60,344 nt of DNA, taken from the NCBI RefSeq assembly GCF_902143375.2, contig NZ_CABFVA020000021.1, positions 1 to 60,344 of the forward strand, in the 5' to 3' direction. Shown here piece by piece: positions 11,330 through 20,003 of the stretch. Below the pieces are notes generated by a model. It was not told where the DNA came from. It saw nothing but the letters and a program-made list of their open reading frames with translations, and did not search any database. How positions within the stretch are numbered: the first letter of the stretch is position 1; every line of letters starts with the position of its first letter. The translations under genes were made by a program, and so were the position numbers. The stretch comes from Methylacidimicrobium tartarophylax. GTDB taxonomy: Bacteria; Verrucomicrobiota; Verrucomicrobiia; Methylacidiphilales; Methylacidiphilaceae.

Positions 11330-12445
11330 ATGGGGCAACTCTTCCGCTTACTTCCCCTGCTGCTGCTTTTTGCGGCTCCGCCCGAGGCGCCCGCCGCCGG
11401 CTCGCCCGTCGTCATCGTCGAGAGGCCAGGCGTCGTCCACAATTTCACGGTCGATGCCGCATCCGTTCGGACCATGTTTCGTGACGCCCTCCTCGAATAC
11501 ACGAAACAGACATCGGTGAAGAGCGCTTGGACCAAAGGGATCGGCATCACGCCCCGCGACGTCGTGGGGATTAAGATTTCCGCATCCGGCGGTCCCGTGA
11601 TGTCGAGCCGCAAGTCTCTCGTCGCGGCCATCGCGGAAAGCCTGGCAGAGGCGGGAGTTCCCGCGTACCAGATCGTCGTCTGGGATAAATTGGAAGACGA
11701 CCTGCGGGAAGCCGAATATTTTCCTCGTCCCGAGGGAGCGCCCTACCACGTCCGCTCCGTGATCCCGGAAACAGGTTTCGATGAGCATGTCTTCTATGTA
11801 AACGAAGTCTTGGGTCGCCTGATCTGGGGGGATCTCGCCTTTCAGGGAATCAAACCCGGCCGCGGCCAGGGCCAACGAGCGCAAAAACGCGGCGAGAAGC
11901 AGAGCGTCGCGCAGATGTATGGCCAAGGGGTGTCGGCGGGAAGCCTGGAGAACCAGGTCAGCAACAAGTCCTACTACGCTCGGCTGCTGACTCAGATCTG
12001 CACCAAGATCATCAATGTGCCGGTCTGTACCGACAATAGCGGCGTCGGCTTCAACGGAAGCCTCGCGTCCCTCGCCTTCGGGATGGTCGACAACACCCGC
12101 CGCTTCGAGGGAGAGGGGGGCAATTGGGGTGATCCCGCCATAGCGGAGATCTTGGATCGGCCCTTCGTGCGCAGCAAGGTCGTCCTCCACGTCATGGATG
12201 CACTCATTGCCCAATATGCCGGGGGGCCCGACTTTTCCCCGGAATATACCTATCCTCTCGGAGCGATCTACCTAAGCAGAGATCCGGTCGCCATCGACTC
12301 CCTTCTCGCGAGCCGCGTTGACCGTTGGCGTATCGGCGCGCACATTCCTTCTTTTCAGCCCATGATTCATTACATCGAGACCGCCGTCGAATATGGCCTG
12401 GGCACCGCCGATCCTAAGAACCTCTTGCTGATCCCTCTCCCGTGA
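11330..12445 (+). CDS. DUF362 family exported protein
   Basis: The protein begins with a signal peptide (MGQLFRLLPLLLLFAAPP...APAAG), so it is probably periplasmic. The body contains the DUF362 layout: VGIKISASGGPVMSSRKSLVAAIAESL, VWDKLEDDLREAEY, KIINVPVCTDNSGVGFNGSLASLAFGMVD and a C-terminal AIYLSRDPVAIDSLLASRVD. DUF362 members are often annotated as iron-sulfur-linked, but no ferredoxin cysteine cluster is seen here. The function is unknown. A GTG at 11300 would extend the N-terminus by ten residues. Its stop overlaps the mazG start, so the two are probably co-transcribed. Confidence 0.7.
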   Translation: MGQLFRLLPLLLLFAAPPEAPAAGSPVVIVERPGVVHNFTVDAASVRTMFRDALLEYTKQTSVKSAWTKGIGITPRDVVGIKISASGGPVMSSRKSLVAAIAESLAEAGVPAYQIVVWDKLEDDLREAEYFPRPEGAPYHVRSVIPETGFDEHVFYVNEVLGRLIWGDLAFQGIKPGRGQGQRAQKRGEKQSVAQMYGQGVSAGSLENQVSNKSYYARLLTQICTKIINVPVCTDNSGVGFNGSLASLAFGMVDNTRRFEGEGGNWGDPAIAEILDRPFVRSKVVLHVMDALIAQYAGGPDFSPEYTYPLGAIYLSRDPVAIDSLLASRVDRWRIGAHIPSFQPMIHYIETAVEYGLGTADPKNLLLIPLP

Positions 12446-13254
12446 ACGCCTCCTCTTCCGATCCCGTCATCGACCGGCTCAACGCCATTCTGGCCCGGCT
12501 CCGGGCTCCCGACGGCTGTCCTTGGGACCGGGAGCAGACCCACCAGACCATCAAAGGCCAGCTCCTGGAAGAATGCTACGAAGTCCTGGAAGCAATCGAC
12601 CGGAACTCGACGCAAGACCTCAAGGAAGAGCTCGGCGATCTCCTGCTCCATGTGCTCTTTCATTCCCAGATCGCGCGAGAGCAGGGGAACTTCTCCTTCA
12701 CGGAGGTAGCCGAAGGCCTCTCCGAAAAGCTGATTCGGCGCCATCCCCATGTCTTCGGGGAAGCGAGCGCCAAGAACGCGGAGGAAGTTACCGTCCACTG
12801 GGAGCGAAGCAAGCGGGAAGAAAAACCCGAGCGGAAAAGCCTTTTCGATGGGATTCCTCGAGAGCTTCCCGCCCTCCTTCGCGCCCAGAAGTACCAGAGC
12901 AAGGCGGCAAAGCTCGGCCTCGACTGGAAGAGCTGGGATGGACCCAAGGCAAAGATCGCCGAGGAACTCGTCGAGGTGAAGGAAGCGGTGGCACAAGGAG
13001 ATCCGAAGCGAATCGAAGAGGAGATGGGCGATCTCCTCTTCGCCGTCGTCAATTTGGCCCGCCATCTGCGCATCAACGCCGAGTGTGCCCTGAGCGGGGC
13101 CGCCGCGCGCTTCCGCTCCCGCGTGCAGTTCATCGAGGAGGAACTGCGCACCCGCCCGCCCGGAAATCCTCCGGAGCTTGCCGAATTGGAACTTCTCTGG
13201 GAACGGAGCAAGGCGCTCGCCCAAGAACGCGGAACCCCTCCCGATGTCTCTTGA
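12442..13254 (+). CDS. mazG: Nucleoside triphosphate pyrophosphohydrolase MazG
   Basis: MazG hydrolyses (d)NTPs to NMPs and pyrophosphate, a house-cleaning role. The 270-residue protein has two MazG domains. The first carries LRAPDGCPWDREQTHQTIKGQLLEE and the ExxE...ExxD helices (EECYEVLEAID, LKEELGDLLLHVLFH). The second repeats the pattern with KIAEELVEVKEAV and RIEEEMGDLLFAVVNLARHL. The GTG start overlaps the preceding stop in a GTGA arrangement, which suggests translational coupling. Confidence 0.92.
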   Translation: MNASSSDPVIDRLNAILARLRAPDGCPWDREQTHQTIKGQLLEECYEVLEAIDRNSTQDLKEELGDLLLHVLFHSQIAREQGNFSFTEVAEGLSEKLIRRHPHVFGEASAKNAEEVTVHWERSKREEKPERKSLFDGIPRELPALLRAQKYQSKAAKLGLDWKSWDGPKAKIAEELVEVKEAVAQGDPKRIEEEMGDLLFAVVNLARHLRINAECALSGAAARFRSRVQFIEEELRTRPPGNPPELAELELLWERSKALAQERGTPPDVS

Positions 13255-13290
13255 CATCTTTCCCCCGCTCCCTCCCATTTTCATCTGTAG

Positions 13291-14190
13291 ATGATTCATG
13301 CCGTTCACGACCCAGCCAACATCCACAGGCGCGCGATTGCTCTTGGTCGGCTGCTGGGATGGAGGCGGGCCATCCTTCTCCGGATCCGGAACGACCCCGT
13401 GGAGGTGCTCTGCTCCCCGGAGCGGGGCGACCGGAAGAGAAAGCCCCATGTCTTCCTTTCGGCGGGGATCCATGGAGACGAGCCGGCTGGAGTCGAAGCC
13501 CTGCTCTCCTACTTCGAGCAAAAGCCGCACTGGACCGCCGAATTCACCTTTACCCTCGTTCCGCTGCTCAACCCTTGGGGGCTACGCCATAACTCGCGTC
13601 TCAATGAGGATGGCCTCGACCTCAATCGTTCCTTTCAACAGAGCGACCTGCCGCTGATCCGGGAACTCTGCACCCTCTACGACCGCCGAGGTCCGTTCGA
13701 CCTAGCCCTCCTCCTTCACGAGGACTACGATGCCTGCGGCATCTACCTCTACGAGACAGGCCCAAGCGGCGAAGTCGGTTTCGGGGAGGAGATTCTCTCC
13801 CGGGTGAGCTCCTGGTGTCCGGTTGATCCCCGGGACCGGATCGAAGGGCGCAAGCATCGCAACGGAATCCTCGTCCGGCCCCTGCGAAAAAAGTGGTTCG
13901 AGAAGATTGGATTGCCCGAAGCCGCCCATCTCCACTTCCACGGCTGTCGGCGGGTGTTCACGATCGAAACCCCCTCCGAGTTCGATGTCGGCTTGCGCGT
14001 AAAAGCGCACATGGAGGCAATCGATGCCGCGCTCGGCTTACTCGCCGCCAACCGGCCGTCCGCCGATGTTCGCGCAGGCGCTCTCGCCTCCCGCCGAGCC
14101 AAGGCTGCTATTTCCGCGCGCGCCCTTCTTCCTTCCACCGCTCCTGTGCAGAATGGGGAAAATCGATCGGATCAATCTCGTAGCGTTTGA
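13291..14190 (+). CDS. M14-family succinylglutamate desuccinylase/peptidase-like protein
   Basis: The protein belongs to the zinc-dependent M14 carboxypeptidase / aspartoacylase-succinylglutamate desuccinylase group. The metal motif HGDEPAGVEALL (HxxE), the LVPLLNPWGLRHNSRLNEDGLDLNR segment, a later LLHEDYD histidine and the C-terminal ETPSEFD glutamate are in the expected order. The substrate cannot be read from the sequence; peptidoglycan-peptide or N-acyl amino acid cleavage are options. Its 3' end overlaps the convergent plsC-like gene by 83 bp. It follows mazG by 36 bp on the same strand. Confidence 0.7.
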   Translation: MIHAVHDPANIHRRAIALGRLLGWRRAILLRIRNDPVEVLCSPERGDRKRKPHVFLSAGIHGDEPAGVEALLSYFEQKPHWTAEFTFTLVPLLNPWGLRHNSRLNEDGLDLNRSFQQSDLPLIRELCTLYDRRGPFDLALLLHEDYDACGIYLYETGPSGEVGFGEEILSRVSSWCPVDPRDRIEGRKHRNGILVRPLRKKWFEKIGLPEAAHLHFHGCRRVFTIETPSEFDVGLRVKAHMEAIDAALGLLAANRPSADVRAGALASRRAKAAISARALLPSTAPVQNGENRSDQSRSV

Positions 14191-14929
14191 CGAGGCTCTC
14201 GAAGAGAGAGAGCAGCCGCTCGTGGATCCGTTCGGTAAAGCTGCCGCGCCCTTCTCCGGGAGCCAAGGTGAGGAGTTCCCCGAACGAAACGAAGACTCGC
14301 GGCGGCCGCCGCCAGGAACGGAGTTGATAGAGCCGGTCGGAGCCTACGACCACGGCAGGCAAAACGGGAGCGTTTGCCATCCGCGCCAGTGCCGCAGCGC
14401 TCGGGTTGAGCCGGGCTCCGAGCAAGATCGAAGCCTTTCCATGGCGAATGCCCCGTTCGGGGAAGAGACCGACGATCCTTCCCTGTTTGAGCCGCCCGAC
14501 GGCTGTCTTCGCGGCCCGCGGATCCTGCCGGTTCCGATCGACGGGGATCACATTGAGCGCCCCCAGGATCTGCGAGAGAACCAGGTCGTTGAAGAGCTTT
14601 CCATCCGCCACATAGTCGATCGGGCGCGGAGATTCCATCCCCAGGAGGATCGGATCGAAATGGCTGATGTGGTTGCAGACCAAAAGACAGCCGCCGCTCT
14701 TGGGGATCCGCTCCAACCCTTCGATCGAGATTCGCGCACTTCTGCGGAGGACTCGGTGGCAGATGGCCCCACTGATGGCGAAAAAGCGGTCGCGCCCGCT
14801 TTGCCCCAAAGCCCCGTTGCCGTTGCTCCGTCTCTGGTTCTTGCCCGGCGCACCATTTCCCCCGACGTAGCTCTCGGAAAAAGGACTCTCCTCCTCCGGA
14901 TCGTGTAATTCCCTCTGTTCAGCTCCCAT
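14108..14929 (-). CDS. 1-acyl-sn-glycerol-3-phosphate acyltransferase (PlsC-like)
   Basis: PlsC-family enzymes acylate lysophosphatidic acid at the inner membrane. The protein shows the NHISHFD (HX4D) catalytic motif near residue 80, DYVADGKLFNDLVLSQILG, the arginine-containing VIPVDRNRQDPRA region and FPERGIRHG in place of the common FPEGTRS block. It is about 273 residues if started at the ATG at 14929; a TTG at 14941 is also open. The N-terminal 50 residues are charged and look non-conserved. Its end overlaps the M14-type gene on the other strand. Confidence 0.8.
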   Translation of the reverse strand: MGAEQRELHDPEEESPFSESYVGGNGAPGKNQRRSNGNGALGQSGRDRFFAISGAICHRVLRRSARISIEGLERIPKSGGCLLVCNHISHFDPILLGMESPRPIDYVADGKLFNDLVLSQILGALNVIPVDRNRQDPRAAKTAVGRLKQGRIVGLFPERGIRHGKASILLGARLNPSAAALARMANAPVLPAVVVGSDRLYQLRSWRRPPRVFVSFGELLTLAPGEGRGSFTERIHERLLSLFESLVKRYEIDPIDFPHSAQERWKEEGRARK

Positions 14930-15011
14930 TTTCGGAGCCAAAACTTTGCCTTGTCATTGCGGCCCGGAACAAGCAAATCCTTTGTCGGGAAGAGCACCGT
15001 TCAAGGCCCTC

Positions 15012-15515
15012 ATGCAAACGAAAATGTCGAGCTCCGCAACCAAGCCAGCCTTTCTTTTCCTCTGTACCGGCAATTCGGCCCGGAGCGTTCTCGCGGAATT
15101 TCTCTTTCGCTCCCTCGCCGGAGACCGCTTCCGAGTCGAAAGCGCCGGCTCCCACCCAACGGGCCGAGTCAACCCCCATGCCCTTTCCGTGCTCCAAAAC
15201 ACTTACGGCATCGATGCCTCCGCCGCGCGGAGCAAGCGGATCGACGAGCTTCCCCATGAACCCTTCGCCGCCGTAGTGACCCTTTGCGACAGCGCGGCGG
15301 CCCACTGCCCCGTCTGGCCCTACCCGGCCGCCCGTGCCCACTGGCCGTTTCCCGATCCAGCAGCCGTCGAAGGTACGGCCGAGGAGAAGGAAAAGGCGTT
15401 TCGGGACGTCGCGCAAGCGCTTGAGGAGCGTTTTCGCCGCCTGCTTGCCCTCCCGCTCGAAAACTTTTTCGATCGACTTCGGCTCGAGCAGGAGCTCCAC
15501 AGATTAGCTTCCTAG
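15012..15515 (+). CDS. arsC: Thioredoxin-type arsenate reductase (low-MW phosphatase fold)
   Basis: ArsC reduces arsenate to arsenite for export. The N-terminal P-loop FLCTGNSARSVLAE (CX5R) holds the nucleophilic Cys at about residue 18, and the second redox pair lies in VVTLCDSAAAHCPVWP, with two cysteines six residues apart as in Staphylococcus-type ArsC. The HW...PDPA motif follows. This points to thioredoxin coupling rather than glutaredoxin. The ATG at 15012 gives a 167-residue protein; the next Met (15024) is also possible. It ends 5 bp from the convergent arsA and forms one end of the arsenic island. Confidence 0.88.
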   Translation: MQTKMSSSATKPAFLFLCTGNSARSVLAEFLFRSLAGDRFRVESAGSHPTGRVNPHALSVLQNTYGIDASAARSKRIDELPHEPFAAVVTLCDSAAAHCPVWPYPAARAHWPFPDPAAVEGTAEEKEKAFRDVAQALEERFRRLLALPLENFFDRLRLEQELHRLAS

Positions 15516-15520
15516 CCCGC

Positions 15521-17275
15521 CTATCCCACCAGCTCTCTTAGGCGGTCGGGGCCGACAGGCTCGTACGCCAAGAGCGGAACCAGAGCGAAGCGCTTCGCAT
15601 GATCGGCGGCCACAGCCTCGATCTCGCGCCATTCGTTGCGCGCCCGCCGCTGCAACAAGGCAGACCGCGGATTCGATGCCGCCATGCTGCCATTCACGAC
15701 CCAAGCCCAGGGCTCGATTCCCGCACGGCGAAGGTCGGCCTGCAGGCCGGCGGCCTCCAAGACCGGGGTAGTTTCCGCCAGCGTGACAATCAGCACCTTG
15801 GTCTCCTTCGTGTCTTGGAGCCGCATCATCGGAGTCGCGTCGCGTACGCCTCTCTTGTCCATCTGCCGCGAAACCTCGCGATGATAGGCCCCGGCGGCAT
15901 CGAGCAAAAGAAGGGTGTGGCCGGTCGGCGCGGTGTCCAGGATCACGAACTTGGTCTCCGCCTCCCGGAGGATGCGGGAGAAGGCGTGAAAGACGGCGAT
16001 CTCCTCCGTGCAAGGTGAGCGTAAGTCCTCTTCCAGCAGGGCTCTTCCGGCGGCATCGAGATGGGCGCCTCTGGTTTCCAACACATGGCGGCGATAGCGC
16101 GCAGTCTCTTCTTGGGGATCGATCCGGCTCACCGTCAGGCGGGCGAGAGAGCCTTCGAGCGTCTCTGCCAGATGGGCTGCCGGATCGGAGGTGGTCAAGT
16201 GCACCGGCAAGCCCCGGTCCGCCAACGTGACGGCCAATGCGGCCGCAAGCGTGGTCTTGCCGACTCCGCCCTTGCCCATCAACAGCACCAGACCTCGCCC
16301 CTGCGAGGCAATTTCGTCCGCCAGCGAGGAGAGCGCGGAACCGCTCCGGGGGAGCGCGGAGGAGGCCTCCGGCGGCTCCTGCCTGCCTCCATCGTCACGC
16401 AGCAGTCGGCGCAAGGCATCGAGTCCTACGAGGTTGAACGGCTTAAGCGGAATGTCGTCACGGGGCAGCCTCCGGAGCGCGGCCGGAAGGGCCTGAAGAG
16501 CGTCCTGCTCCCGCCGCCAAATGGACGAGGCGAGCGGATCCCCCTCCGCTTCGTCCGAGGGAAAGACGCCGTTGAGGACGAGGACCTGTTGCGACAAGCC
16601 GATCGCCGCCAGCTCTTCGTGAGTGCGAGCGACCTCTCGCAGCGCGGCCGCTTGCGCGCGAGCGACCAGGATCAGGCGGGTACGAGCGGGATCGGCCAAC
16701 GCATCGACCGCGGCCTTGTACTGGGAGCGCTGTTTCTCCAGCCCCGCCACCGGGCCCAGGCAGGAAACGTCACCCTTCCCCGCCTCGAGAAATCCGCTCC
16801 ATGCGCCGGGCAGCTGCAGCAAGCGAATCGTGTGTCCTGTAGGGGCGGTGTCGAAGACGATATGATCGAAACCTGCCGTCAACGAGGAATCGAGCAGCAG
16901 CTCGGTAAATTCGTCGAAGGCGGCGATCTCCGTCGTGCAGGCTCCGGAAAGCTGCTCCTCGATTCCATGGACGACCGCTTCCGGCAGGCGACCGCGGACG
17001 GGGCCGACGATCCGATCCCGGTAGGCTTGGGCCGCCGCCTGCGGGTCGATTTCGAGGGCGGACAGGTTGGGCACGTCGGGAAGGGCCGCAATTCGATGAC
17101 CGATCGGGAATCCGAAGACCTGCCCCACATTCGAAGCCGGGTCGGTGCTGACCAGCAGCACCCGCTTGCCTTTGCTTGCGAGATGCACCGCCGCGGCGCA
17201 GGCAAGGGACGTCTTGCCGACCCCACCCTTTCCTGTAAAAAAAAGGAAGCGCGGCGGCCGATCCAGGAAGTGCAT
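15521..17275 (-). CDS. arsA: Arsenite-transporting ATPase ArsA
   Basis: ArsA is the soluble ATPase that powers arsenite export. The 584-residue protein has two homologous halves. Each has a P-loop (FFTGKGGVGKTS and LMGKGGVGKTT) and the DTAPTGHT signature, joined by a linker rich in Pro/Ser. Metal-site cysteines sit in GACTTEIAAF and SPCTEEIAVF, one per half. The ATG at 17275 is used: an open frame continues to 17545, but there it runs through arsD and encodes nothing family-like. It follows arsD by 14 bp. Confidence 0.95.
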   Translation of the reverse strand: MHFLDRPPRFLFFTGKGGVGKTSLACAAAVHLASKGKRVLLVSTDPASNVGQVFGFPIGHRIAALPDVPNLSALEIDPQAAAQAYRDRIVGPVRGRLPEAVVHGIEEQLSGACTTEIAAFDEFTELLLDSSLTAGFDHIVFDTAPTGHTIRLLQLPGAWSGFLEAGKGDVSCLGPVAGLEKQRSQYKAAVDALADPARTRLILVARAQAAALREVARTHEELAAIGLSQQVLVLNGVFPSDEAEGDPLASSIWRREQDALQALPAALRRLPRDDIPLKPFNLVGLDALRRLLRDDGGRQEPPEASSALPRSGSALSSLADEIASQGRGLVLLMGKGGVGKTTLAAALAVTLADRGLPVHLTTSDPAAHLAETLEGSLARLTVSRIDPQEETARYRRHVLETRGAHLDAAGRALLEEDLRSPCTEEIAVFHAFSRILREAETKFVILDTAPTGHTLLLLDAAGAYHREVSRQMDKRGVRDATPMMRLQDTKETKVLIVTLAETTPVLEAAGLQADLRRAGIEPWAWVVNGSMAASNPRSALLQRRARNEWREIEAVAADHAKRFALVPLLAYEPVGPDRLRELVG

Positions 17276-17289
17276 CCGGGCTCCGTTCC

Positions 17290-17646
17290 TTAGCAGCAGC
17301 AGTTGCCGGAACAGCAATCTCCGTCGGACTCGGCCCCCTCTTGCTCCAGGCCCGCCCAGCGGGCGAGTTCGGCTCGGCGGGGATACCGTCCGGCCAACGC
17401 CACTTCGCCTCCCACCAGGACCAGGGGAAGAGCCTCCTGGCCGGAGCGCTCGAGGAAAGCCTTCACGATGGCGTTCTCGGCAAAGGCGAGAGGTTGTTGC
17501 GCAAGGTTCCACCGCCGAATCGTCGTGCCCGTCTGCTTCGCCCACTCCACGTCGGCGGCGAAATCGACGAGCTCCTGGTCAACTTCGGTCCCGCAAACGC
17601 CCGTGCTGCAACAGAGAGGTGGTTCAAAAATCTCGATCGTTGTCAT
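17290..17646 (-). CDS. arsD: Arsenic metallochaperone ArsD
   Basis: ArsD delivers arsenite to ArsA and weakly represses ars transcription. The 118-residue protein has the chaperone cysteines Cys12, Cys13 and Cys18 (PPLCCSTGVCG) at exactly the classical positions, the VDQELVDFAADVEW segment and a C-terminal CC...CCC cluster. Its ATG overlaps the acr3 stop codon (ATGA), so translation is probably coupled. Confidence 0.95.
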   Translation of the reverse strand: MTTIEIFEPPLCCSTGVCGTEVDQELVDFAADVEWAKQTGTTIRRWNLAQQPLAFAENAIVKAFLERSGQEALPLVLVGGEVALAGRYPRRAELARWAGLEQEGAESDGDCCSGNCCC

Positions 17647-18794
17647 CTTTCTTCCTTTCTTTCTCTATTTTTCCAAGAATCGTCAGACTCGATTCCCCGC
17701 GGAATCGATTCCGTGTCGAAGAAATCCAATCCGGTTGCTTCGTACCAGCCCTTAGTGCCTACACAGAGGTGGCAGACCGAAAGCATGACCGGCACCTCGA
17801 CCAGGACCCCGACCACTGTCGCTAGCGCTGCCGGGGAAGTCGGACCAAAGAGCGTGATCGCGACCGCCACGGCAAGCTCGAAGAAGTTGCTCGCCCCGAT
17901 CAGAGCTCCGGGAGAGGCGACAGGGTGCGGGACGCGAAACCAGCGCATGAGCAGGTAGGTGAGCCCCGAGTTAGCATAAACCTGGATCAAGATTGGAATT
18001 GCCAAAAGGCCCACGGCAACCCAGTTCGTGAGCAAGTTCTCCGCCTGGAAGGCAAAAATCATCACCAGAGTCGCCAAGAGGGCAATGGTCGTTACCGGCT
18101 TGAAGAGCGGAAGGAACGTACTCTCGAACCAAGCGGAGCCCCTCAGCCGAATGACGAGACTGCGGCTGATCCAGCCCGCAGCCAGCGGAATCACGATAAA
18201 GGCCACGACGGAGGTGAGCATCACCTCTTTGGGAACCACGATCCCGCTCACCCCGACGAGCAACATGACGATCGGGGCGAAGGCGAAGGTCATGATCAGA
18301 TCGTTGATCGCCACCTGCGCCAAAGTGTAGGCCGCATCCCCTTCGACCAGGTAGCTCCAGACGAAGACCATCGCCGTACAAGGAGCCGCCGCCAGGATGA
18401 TCAGGCCCGCCAGATAGTTATGGGCCGTGGCCGGGTCGATCCAGTGGAGAGTCGAGGAAAAGAGCCCCACGACGAAGAGGGATCCGAAAAGAGCCATGCT
18501 AAACGGCTTGACAAGCCAATTGACGAACAGCGTCACGGCAAGCCCCTTCGGCCGACGGGCGACGCCGCGCAGACCGCCGAAGTCGATCTTGAGCATCATC
18601 GGAAAGATCATCAGCCAGATGAGCACCGCGATCGGAATATTGACATGGCTCTTCCCCCACTCCATGCCGCTCAAGAGGTGGGTCATGCCGGGAAAGAGCT
18701 TTCCGAGTCCCACGCCGAGGAACATGCAAGCCGCCACCCACAGGGAGAGATATCGCTCGAAGAAAGCGAGACGTCTGCTTGACCTTGCTTTCAT
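17643..18794 (-). CDS. acr3: Arsenite efflux pump, ACR3 type
   Basis: This 383-residue inner-membrane protein has about ten hydrophobic segments and the ACR3 signature AAPCTAMVFVWSYL, which holds the essential cysteine, and SNFFELAVAVAITLFG. ACR3 pumps arsenite out with the proton-motive force and can work with ArsA. It is the first gene of the minus-strand acr3-arsD-arsA operon, divergent from arsR. The C-terminal tail is highly charged. Confidence 0.94.
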   Translation of the reverse strand: MKARSSRRLAFFERYLSLWVAACMFLGVGLGKLFPGMTHLLSGMEWGKSHVNIPIAVLIWLMIFPMMLKIDFGGLRGVARRPKGLAVTLFVNWLVKPFSMALFGSLFVVGLFSSTLHWIDPATAHNYLAGLIILAAAPCTAMVFVWSYLVEGDAAYTLAQVAINDLIMTFAFAPIVMLLVGVSGIVVPKEVMLTSVVAFIVIPLAAGWISRSLVIRLRGSAWFESTFLPLFKPVTTIALLATLVMIFAFQAENLLTNWVAVGLLAIPILIQVYANSGLTYLLMRWFRVPHPVASPGALIGASNFFELAVAVAITLFGPTSPAALATVVGVLVEVPVMLSVCHLCVGTKGWYEATGLDFFDTESIPRGIESDDSWKNRERKEER

Positions 18795-18858
18795 AATCGT
18801 TTATAGAGCAACAGGAAGCCAATACCGCTTTTTGTCACGCTTTTACAATACTAGAACT
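18795..18858. promoter_or_regulatory. Divergent acr3/arsR promoter-operator region
   Basis: This 64-bp AT-rich gap separates the two start codons, so both promoters and any ArsR operator must lie here or inside the genes. In the arsR direction a TACAAT -10-like box ends only about 8 bp before the ATG, which would give an almost leaderless message. In the acr3 direction TATAAA lies close to the start. Neither has a good -35 element. Confidence 0.45.
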
Positions 18859-19227
18859 ATGAGAGCTCGTCAAGCGGTCGGGGTGCTCGGAGCCCTCGGG
18901 CAGGAGACCCGGCTCGATGTCTTCCGGCTGCTGATTCAGGCGGGCCCCGCCGGGATACCGGCCGGAGAGATCGCCGCGCGGCTCAAAATCCCGCTCGCCA
19001 CGCTCTCCTTTCACCTCCAGCACTTGAAGCATGCGCGGCTTGCGCGCTCGAAAAAGCGGGGCAAGCTCGTGATCTATTCCGCCAATTTCAGGACCATCGA
19101 CCAGTTGATCGGCTATCTCCTCCACGATTGCTGCGGCCGACCGCGTACCGACCTGGAAATCTGCGGCCAAGCGGCGGACGAATCGAAACCCGGGACAAAG
19201 TCGGTTTCCGAAAGGGCCGACTCGTGA
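18859..19227 (+). CDS. arsR: ArsR-family metalloid-responsive repressor
   Basis: This 122-residue winged-helix repressor has the ArsR pattern LGALGQETRLDVFRLLIQAG, then GEIAARLKIPLATLSFHLQHLKHARL as the recognition-helix region, and RGKLVIYSANF as the wing. Candidate arsenite-binding cysteines are at the C-terminal end (LLHDCCGRP plus a later Cys), not in the ELCVCDL position of E. coli-type ArsR. The ATG at 18859 is preferred because upstream codons lie in the promoter region. Confidence 0.9.
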   Translation: MRARQAVGVLGALGQETRLDVFRLLIQAGPAGIPAGEIAARLKIPLATLSFHLQHLKHARLARSKKRGKLVIYSANFRTIDQLIGYLLHDCCGRPRTDLEICGQAADESKPGTKSVSERADS

Positions 19228-19274
19228 CCGACACGGCCTGTCGTTAGCAGAAGAACGCTTGGGAGACGGGCAAG

Positions 19275-20003
19275 CTAGACAAAGGAAGCCGGGCAGGCCA
19301 GAGCTTCGGGAAGCCGCTCGAGGTACTCGTTTCGCGTGATGTCGACTGCACCCATTTGGCGGGTAGTCGGCGTGGCCACCTGTGTGTCGAAGAGCAGGAA
19401 ACCGCGCTCGATCAGACGATCCATCGTGAAGACCAGCGCTGCTTTCGAGGCGTCGGGAACGAGATGAAACATCGATTCGCCGGCAAAAAAGCCTCCGATC
19501 GCGACTCCATAGAGTCCCCCGACAAGCTCGCCGTCCCGCCATACCTCGACGCTATGCGCGTAGCCATGCCGATAGAGTTCGCAATACGCCTTGATGAATC
19601 GGGGGCTGATCCACGTATGCTCGCGGCCGACCGAGGGTCGGGCGCAGCCGCGAATCACTTCCGGGAAAGCCCGATTGACCGTATACGCAAACTTCCCCTG
19701 CCGAAGCTTCTGCGAGAGCCGCCTAGGGACGTGGAAACGATCCATCTCGAAAATCGCGCGGGGGTCCGGCGACCACCAAGTCAATGGCCGATCCGTCCAT
19801 GGAAAAATGCCCGACCGGTATCCGGCAAGCAGACGGTTCACGGAAAGGTCTCCCCCTACGGCCACCAAGCCATCCGGATCGGCGCGGGAGACGTCGGGAA
19901 AATGGACGCGAAACAGATTCAAGATAATCGCAGCCACGGCGCTCTTTTTAAAAAAAGTTGGTTTTACAAAACAACTCTTAATTTCATCACTTCGCAAGCT
20001 CAC
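19275..20003 (-). CDS. aat: Leucyl/phenylalanyl-tRNA--protein transferase
   Basis: Aat adds Leu or Phe to proteins with N-terminal Lys/Arg, marking them for ClpAP (N-degron pathway). The signature DPDGLVAVGGDLSVNRLLAGYRSGIFPW is present in order, followed by WWSPDPRAIF, AHSVEVWRDGELVGGLYGVAIGGFFAGESMF and LLFDTQVATP. The GTG at 20003 overlaps the end of cinA by 17 bp; a GTG at 19937 would give a shorter protein closer to the usual family start. Confidence 0.93.
   Translation of the reverse strand: MSLRSDEIKSCFVKPTFFKKSAVAAIILNLFRVHFPDVSRADPDGLVAVGGDLSVNRLLAGYRSGIFPWTDRPLTWWSPDPRAIFEMDRFHVPRRLSQKLRQGKFAYTVNRAFPEVIRGCARPSVGREHTWISPRFIKAYCELYRHGYAHSVEVWRDGELVGGLYGVAIGGFFAGESMFHLVPDASKAALVFTMDRLIERGFLLFDTQVATPTTRQMGAVDITRNEYLERLPEALACPASFV

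Noticed and set aside
17276-17545. N-terminal extension of ArsA
   Set aside because: The extra codons overlap arsD in another frame and are Arg/Gly-rich without family sequence; the ATG at 17275 is the normal ArsA start.
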